DNA of 10,098 nt, taken from positions 1 to 10,098 of the forward strand of contig JAFWXB010000116.1 in assembly GCA_017523185.1 (NCBI GenBank). The letters are read 5' to 3'. The notes below the pieces were generated by a model. It was not told the DNA's origin, searched no databases, and worked only from the letters and a program-made list of their open reading frames with translations. This stretch comes from Lachnospiraceae bacterium (GTDB taxonomy: Bacteria > Bacillota_A > Clostridia > Lachnospirales > Lachnospiraceae). Made by a program: the position numbers and the translations under genes. This document shows, piece by piece, positions 6,289 to 10,098 of this stretch (its first letter is position 1; the number at the start of each line of letters is the position of its first letter).

Positions 6289-7743
6289 TTAGTTTCCTGA
6301 GCTGTAGTTAGGAGCTTCTTTTGTAATTTGAATGTCATGTGGATGACTTTCTTTTAAAGAAGCAGCTGAAATTTTAACAAATTTGCTCTTTGTTTTTAAA
6401 TCTTCAATTGTTGGGCAACCACAATAACCCATACCGGAACGAATACCACCAATTAATTGGAATACAGTATCTTCTAATGTTCCTTTATAAGCAACACGAC
6501 CTTCTACACCTTCAGGAACAAGTTTCTTTGCATCTGTTTGGAAATAACGGTCTTTACTACCATTTTCCATAGCTGCGATAGAACCCATACCACGATATAC
6601 TTTGAATTTTCTTCCTTGGAATAATTCAAATTCTCCAGGAGCTTCGTCACAACCAGCAAACATAGAACCCATCATACATACATTTGCACCTGCTGCGAGA
6701 GCTTTTGTCATATCACCTGAGAATTTAATACCACCATCTGCAATAACCGGTACACCATATTCTTTAGCAACTTCATAGCAATCCATGATTGCAGTAATTT
6801 GTGGAACGCCAATACCTGCAACAACACGAGTAGTACAAATAGAACCAGGTCCAATACCAACTTTAACAGCATCAGCACCAGCTTCAATTAATGCTCTTGT
6901 AGCAGCACCGGTTGCAATGTTACCTGCAATAACTTGTAAATCAGGATATTTTTCTTTGATAGATTTTACAGCATCAATAATATTTTTAGAATGACCATGT
7001 GCAGAATCTACAACGATAACATCGACATGTGCTTTTACTAAAGCATCAATACGGTCCATCATGTTTCCTGTAATACCAACACCTGCACCACAAAGAAGTC
7101 TGCCCTTTTTATCTTTTGCAGATAATGGGTATTTAATTTGTTTTTCAATATCTTTAATTGTAATAAGACCTTTTAAATTAAAATCTTCATCTACAATAGG
7201 AAGTTTTTCTTTTCTGGCAGAAGCAAGAATTTTTTTGGCTTCTTCTAAAGTAATACCTTCCTGAGCTGTGATTAAATTTTCAGAAGTCATAGATTCACTA
7301 ATTTTTTTAGAAAAATCTGTTTCAAATTTTAAGTCACGATTTGTAATAATTCCTACAAGTTTTGTTCCTTATGTAATTGGAACACCGGAAATACGGAATT
7401 TTGCCATTAAATTATCTGCATCTTGTAATGTATGGTCAGGCGTAAGAGAGAACGGGTCTGTAATAACACCATTTTCAGAACGTTTTACTTTATCAACCTC
7501 GTCAGCTTGTGCTTCAATCGACATATTTTTATGGATAATACCGATGCCACCTTGTCTTGCCATAGCAATTGCCATTTTAGATTCTGTAACTGTATCCATA
7601 GCTGCGCTCATCATAGGAATATTTAAAACAATTCTTTTTGTTAAGTGTGTTCTTAAATCAACCATGTTTGGTGTAACTTCAGAATACTGTGGAACTAAGA
7701 GAACATCATCAAATGTAATTCCTTCGCCGATAATAGTACCCAT
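6289..7743 (-). pseudogene. guaB: IMP dehydrogenase with in-frame stop at codon 125
   Basis: IMP dehydrogenase oxidises IMP to XMP with NAD+, the first committed step to GMP. The reading frame spans 485 codons including the final stop, about the family's usual length (near 488), without a frameshift. It is interrupted by TAA at 7369-7371. The first piece (7743-7372, 124 residues) has [38 protein letters not shown] and the start of the CBS region, ending SGVPIT. After the stop the same frame continues with [16 protein letters not shown], the expected rest of a CBS domain. The first ATG there is at 7290 (333 residues). It covers the second CBS domain and the catalytic barrel with GPGSICTTR (active-site Cys at codon 303), GMGSIAAM and RYFQ. 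GAGGA at 7755-7751 supports the ATG at 7743. A single change, such as GAA to TAA, would explain it. It could be a real nonsense mutation or a sequence error. ATG 7290 has no clear ribosome binding site. Confidence 0.88.
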
Positions 7744-7814
7744 TTTAATATCCTCGCTTTCTTCTTAATATAAATGTATATAGTTAAAAAATAGTTAAAA
7801 ATGTAATTTGATAG

Positions 7815-7843
7815 ATAATATCAAAATTGTTTGGTTGTGTCAA
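7815..7843 (-). promoter_or_regulatory. Strong sigma-A promoter of guaB
   Basis: On the - strand: TTGACA (7843-7838), a 17-base spacer, TATTAT (7820-7815). The -35 is perfect, the -10 matches 5 of 6 and the spacing is ideal. The expected transcript starts near 7808 and leaves a 5' leader of roughly 65 bases, too short for a purine riboswitch plus expression platform. I see no riboswitch in it. Confidence 0.75.
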
Positions 7844-7959
7844 GATGTTGTATGCTCAAGAAATAGGAAAAATTATTTTTGTATGAAAAATAAAAATTTT
7901 AAAGATATTTTGTAATCTATTATTTATAATTCATTTTATGATGGAAATTATAAGTAGTC

Positions 7960-7988
7960 TTGCTTAATATAATAAAAAGTTGTAAACT
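7960..7988 (+). promoter_or_regulatory. Candidate promoter of hisA
   Basis: TTGCTT (7960-7965), a 17-base spacer, TAAACT (7983-7988), about 40 bases before the start codon. Each box matches 4 of 6. The gene must have a promoter in this divergent region, but the choice among AT-rich candidates is weak. There is no T-box motif in the leader. Confidence 0.33.
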
Positions 7989-8029
7989 GATGTTTTAAAT
8001 AATCAATAACAGCATTAAGGGGGAAAAAT

Positions 8030-8806
8030 ATGCAATTTCGACCATGTATTGACATTCATAATGGAAAAGTAAAACAGATTGTAGGAAGTAGTTTAAAAGA
8101 TAAAAATAATGAAGCAGTTGAAAATTTTGTTTCAGAGCAAGATGGTGCATTTTATGCCAATTTATATAAAAAAGATAATATAAAAGGTGGGCATATTATT
8201 TTGTTAAATGCAACAGATAGTGAGTATTATGAAGCAACAAAACAACAGGCTTTCAATGCATTAGAAGCATATCCAAATGGTTTGCAAGTAGGTGGTGGAA
8301 TTACAGAAGAAAATGCAATTGCTTTTATAAAGGCAGGTGCAAGTCATGTAATTGTAACATCTTATGTTTTTAAGGATGGTAAAATAAATTATGAAAATCT
8401 AAATAAGATAAAAAATACAGTTGGAAAAGAACATTTAGTTTTAGATTTATCATGTAGATATAAAGATGAAAAATATTATATTGTTACAGATAGATGGCAG
8501 AAGTTTACAACTGAATATATTACAACAGAATTATTAGATGAATTATCTGAATATTGTGATGAATTTTTAATACATGCAGTAGATGTAGAAGGAAAACAAA
8601 ATGGAATTGAAAAAAGACTAATTGATATCTTAGGTAATTGGGGTAAAATTCCGATTACTTATGCAGGAGGAATTCATACATTTTCCGATTTGGAAAATAT
8701 AAAAAAATTAGGAAAAGGGAAATTAAATGTAACGATAGGAAGTGCGTTAGATTTATTTGGAGGAAACATGAAATATAAAGAAGTATTGGAATTTTTAAAA
8801 AAATAA
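8030..8806 (+). CDS. hisA: Eukaryote-type HisA: ProFAR isomerase, 258 aa
   Basis: This enzyme isomerises phosphoribosyl-formimino-AICAR-phosphate (ProFAR) to PRFAR, the fourth step of histidine synthesis, in the cytoplasm. It is a (beta/alpha)8 barrel. The sequence follows the eukaryotic HIS6 type rather than the usual bacterial HisA: CIDIHNGKVKQIVG near the start, then NFVSEQ, FYANLYKKD, LQVGGGI (85-91), VIVTSYVFKDG, LVLDLSCR (136-143), FLIHAVDVEGKQNGI, ITYAGGI and IGSALDLFGGN. The catalytic aspartates are probably D8 and D139, and phosphate-binding glycines lie at 88-90 and 213-214. The length matches yeast His6. AAGGGGG at 8017-8023 supports ATG 8030. The gene stands alone, with no other his genes beside it, divergent from guaB and convergent with bipA. 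Confidence in the family is high. The organism's remaining his genes must be elsewhere. Confidence 0.93.
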   Translation: MQFRPCIDIHNGKVKQIVGSSLKDKNNEAVENFVSEQDGAFYANLYKKDNIKGGHIILLNATDSEYYEATKQQAFNALEAYPNGLQVGGGITEENAIAFIKAGASHVIVTSYVFKDGKINYENLNKIKNTVGKEHLVLDLSCRYKDEKYYIVTDRWQKFTTEYITTELLDELSEYCDEFLIHAVDVEGKQNGIEKRLIDILGNWGKIPITYAGGIHTFSDLENIKKLGKGKLNVTIGSALDLFGGNMKYKEVLEFLKK

Positions 8807-8833
8807 AGATGTTTTTATAAACGTAGTGTTTTT

Positions 8834-8884
8834 AAGAAGTTTCTTATTCATATTTGTGTATTATTAAAGAAAGTTCTTTTTAAG
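8834..8884 (+). terminator. Probable terminator of hisA
   Basis: AAGAAGTTTCTT (8834-8845) pairs with AAGAAAGTTCTT (8867-8878), 11 of 12 pairs, with a loop of about 21 bases. It is followed by TTTTAAGTTAAG. It lies 27 bases after the hisA stop. The stem is AU-rich and the loop long, so strength is uncertain. Confidence 0.45.
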
Positions 8885-8929
8885 TTAAGTTCATAAAGAA
8901 TATTAACAGGGCTTTCTTAAATCAGTATA

Positions 8930-9053
8930 TAACGTGAGTTCGATAATCAAAAATGTTTCATTAAAATTGTATATAAAATCATAAAAAAATATATAAAAAG
9001 TTATATTTTGATAATAAAATTTATGTTTGAAATAATTTATCGAACTCACATTA
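8930..9053. repeat. MITE-like inverted-repeat element, copy 2 (124 bp)
   Basis: The left end TAACGTGAGTTCGATAA (8930-8946) and right end TTATCGAACTCACATTA (9037-9053) are inverted complements with one mismatch. The interior, about 90 bp, is AT-rich with no ORF and aligns with copy 1. It lies between convergent hisA and bipA, 12 bases from the bipA stop codon. It is the best-preserved copy and could form a long hairpin in transcripts from either side. Confidence 0.78.
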
Positions 9054-9065
9054 AATAATATTATT

Positions 9066-10098
9066 TTAAGAGTTTTTACGTGCAAAATTTGCTCGTTTTC
9101 TCATAGTTGGGTCTAAAATTCTTTTACGAATACGAAGGCTTACAGGAGTAACTTCTAAAAGTTCATCGGTATCGATAAAGTCTAGCGCTTGTTCTAAACT
9201 TAAAATACGAGGAGGAACAAGTGTAAGTGCTTCATCAGCAGAAGAAGAACGTGTATTTGTAAGATGTTTTTTCTTACATACATTAAGTTCGATATCTTCG
9301 GCTTTTGAACATTGTCCAATAACCATACCGGAATATACTTTTTGTCCTGGTCCGATAAATAAAGAACCACGGTCTTGTGCAGAGAAAAGTCCATAGGTTA
9401 CGGATTCACCCGATTCAAATGCAATAAGAGAGCCCGTAGCACGATAAGCAATTTCACCACGAAACTTATCATAACCATCAAAAATAGTATTGATAATACC
9501 ATTTCCTTTGGTATCTGTCATAAAATCACCACGATATCCGATCAGACCACGTGAAGGAATACGAAATTCTAAACGAGTATAACCACCAGCAATAGAGCCC
9601 ATATTGAGAAGTTCTCCTTTGCGTTGTTGGAGTTTAGAAATAACAGCACCGGTAAATTCATCAGGAACATCAACATATGCCATTTCCATAGGTTCTAATT
9701 TTTTACCGTTTTCATCTGTCTTATATAAAACTTCTGCTTTACTTACGGCAAATTCATAACCTTCACGACGCATATTTTCAATTAAGACAGAAAGATGTAA
9801 TTCGCCACGACCGGAAACTTTTAAACTATCAGGTGAGTCTGTTTCTTCTACACGAAGGGAAACGTCTGTATTTAATTCACGAAATAAACGGTCGCGGATA
9901 TGACGAGAGGTTACATATTTTCCTTCTTGACCGGCTAATGGACTATCATTTACAATAAAGTTCATAGAAATTGTTGGTTCGGAAATTTTTTGAAATGGAA
10001 TTGCTTGTGGGGTTTCCGGAGCACAAATGGTATCTCCAATATGGATATCTGCAATACCTGAAATTGCCACAATAGAGCCAATAGAAGCTTCTGTAACA
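9066..10098 (-). CDS. bipA: Translational GTPase BipA/TypA, C-terminal part (5' end outside window)
   Basis: BipA/TypA is a ribosome-binding translational GTPase of the EF-G type, needed for ribosome assembly and growth under stress or cold. The frame is open to the right edge, so about 343 C-terminal residues are visible. The GTPase domain is not seen, and GTG 10070 is an internal valine rather than a start. From the edge inward there is the end of the beta-barrel domain (SIVAISGIADIHIGDT), then domain III (TISMNFIVNDSPLAGQEGKYVTSR, GRGELHLSVLIENMRREGYE). Domain V follows (EPMEMAYVDVP, RKGELLNM, EFRIPSRGLIGYRGDFMTDTKG). The BipA-specific C-terminal domain comes last, with FSAQDRGSLFIGPG, VYSGMVIG, NVCKKKHLTNTRSSSADEAL, LEQALDFIDTDELLEVTP, and a basic tail ending FARKNS. 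GRGLIGYRG-type and KKKHLTN motifs separate it from EF-G and LepA. Its 3' end lies 12 bases from repeat copy 2. Confidence 0.95.
   Translation of the reverse strand, partial: VTEASIGSIVAISGIADIHIGDTICAPETPQAIPFQKISEPTISMNFIVNDSPLAGQEGKYVTSRHIRDRLFRELNTDVSLRVEETDSPDSLKVSGRGELHLSVLIENMRREGYEFAVSKAEVLYKTDENGKKLEPMEMAYVDVPDEFTGAVISKLQQRKGELLNMGSIAGGYTRLEFRIPSRGLIGYRGDFMTDTKGNGIINTIFDGYDKFRGEIAYRATGSLIAFESGESVTYGLFSAQDRGSLFIGPGQKVYSGMVIGQCSKAEDIELNVCKKKHLTNTRSSSADEALTLVPPRILSLEQALDFIDTDELLEVTPVSLRIRKRILDPTMRKRANFARKNS

Noticed and set aside
7369..7371. TAA within guaB as evidence of stop-codon reassignment
   Set aside because: TAA ends most other genes in the window (772, 1166, 2612, 4574, transporter, hisA, bipA). 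A general recoding would extend these through non-coding sequence.
7268..7768. Long open frame on the + strand opposite the 5' part of guaB
   Set aside because: It is antisense to a conserved gene, crosses the guaB start and has no ribosome binding site.
7744..8029. Riboswitch or T-box between guaB and hisA
   Set aside because: The guaB leader is only about 65 bases and the hisA side shows neither a T-box motif nor a stable structured leader.
2615..9053. The three repeats as a CRISPR-like or tandem array
   Set aside because: The copies are kilobases apart and each has its own inverted ends. There is no regular spacer pattern and no cas genes.

Overview
This window looks like chromosomal DNA from a low-GC Firmicute, most likely a Lachnospiraceae-type gut Clostridiales. 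The reasons are the very AT-rich codon use, the strong GGAG-type ribosome binding sites, the Tad-like pilus cluster of small single-span membrane proteins, the InlB-repeat surface protein, and the eukaryote-type HisA, which I associate with that family. No species can be named from the sequence alone.

Left part (1-4574, + strand): the end of a Tad/Flp-type secretion or pilus operon. It starts with a TadC-like inner-membrane platform protein that runs off the left edge. A TadE-like pseudopilin (789-1166), two tiny membrane proteins (1288-1386 and 1397-1546) and two pseudopilin-like proteins with extracellular modules (1543-2028 and 2034-2612) follow. The last gene is a 594-residue secreted protein (2790-4574) with InlB/Flg_new-type repeats and an Ig-like domain. 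Spacing is tight or overlapping from 1386 to 2612, and a repeat element interrupts the block before the last gene. Together they suggest a surface appendage with adhesive subunits, but the ATPase and the main pilin are not in the window.

Middle (4575-7843, - strand): a CNNM/CorC-family (hemolysin-like) membrane transporter with its own terminator lies downstream of guaB (IMP dehydrogenase). guaB has a strong TTGACA-17-TATTAT promoter and is complete along its length except for one in-frame TAA at codon 125. That splits it into a 124-residue N-terminal piece and a catalytic C-terminal piece.

Right part (7844-10098): an orphan hisA of the eukaryotic HIS6 type is on the + strand, divergent from guaB. 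It converges on the 3' part of bipA/typA on the - strand, which runs off the right edge.

Three related 124-134 bp elements with 17-bp terminal inverted repeats (consensus TAACGTGAGTTCGATAA) sit at 2615-2742, 4578-4711 and 8930-9053. Each lies next to the 3' end of a gene. They look like a MITE-type family, perhaps acting as RNA hairpins at gene ends. No tRNA, rRNA, CRISPR array or transposase gene was seen. No gene-free stretch exceeds 300 bases.
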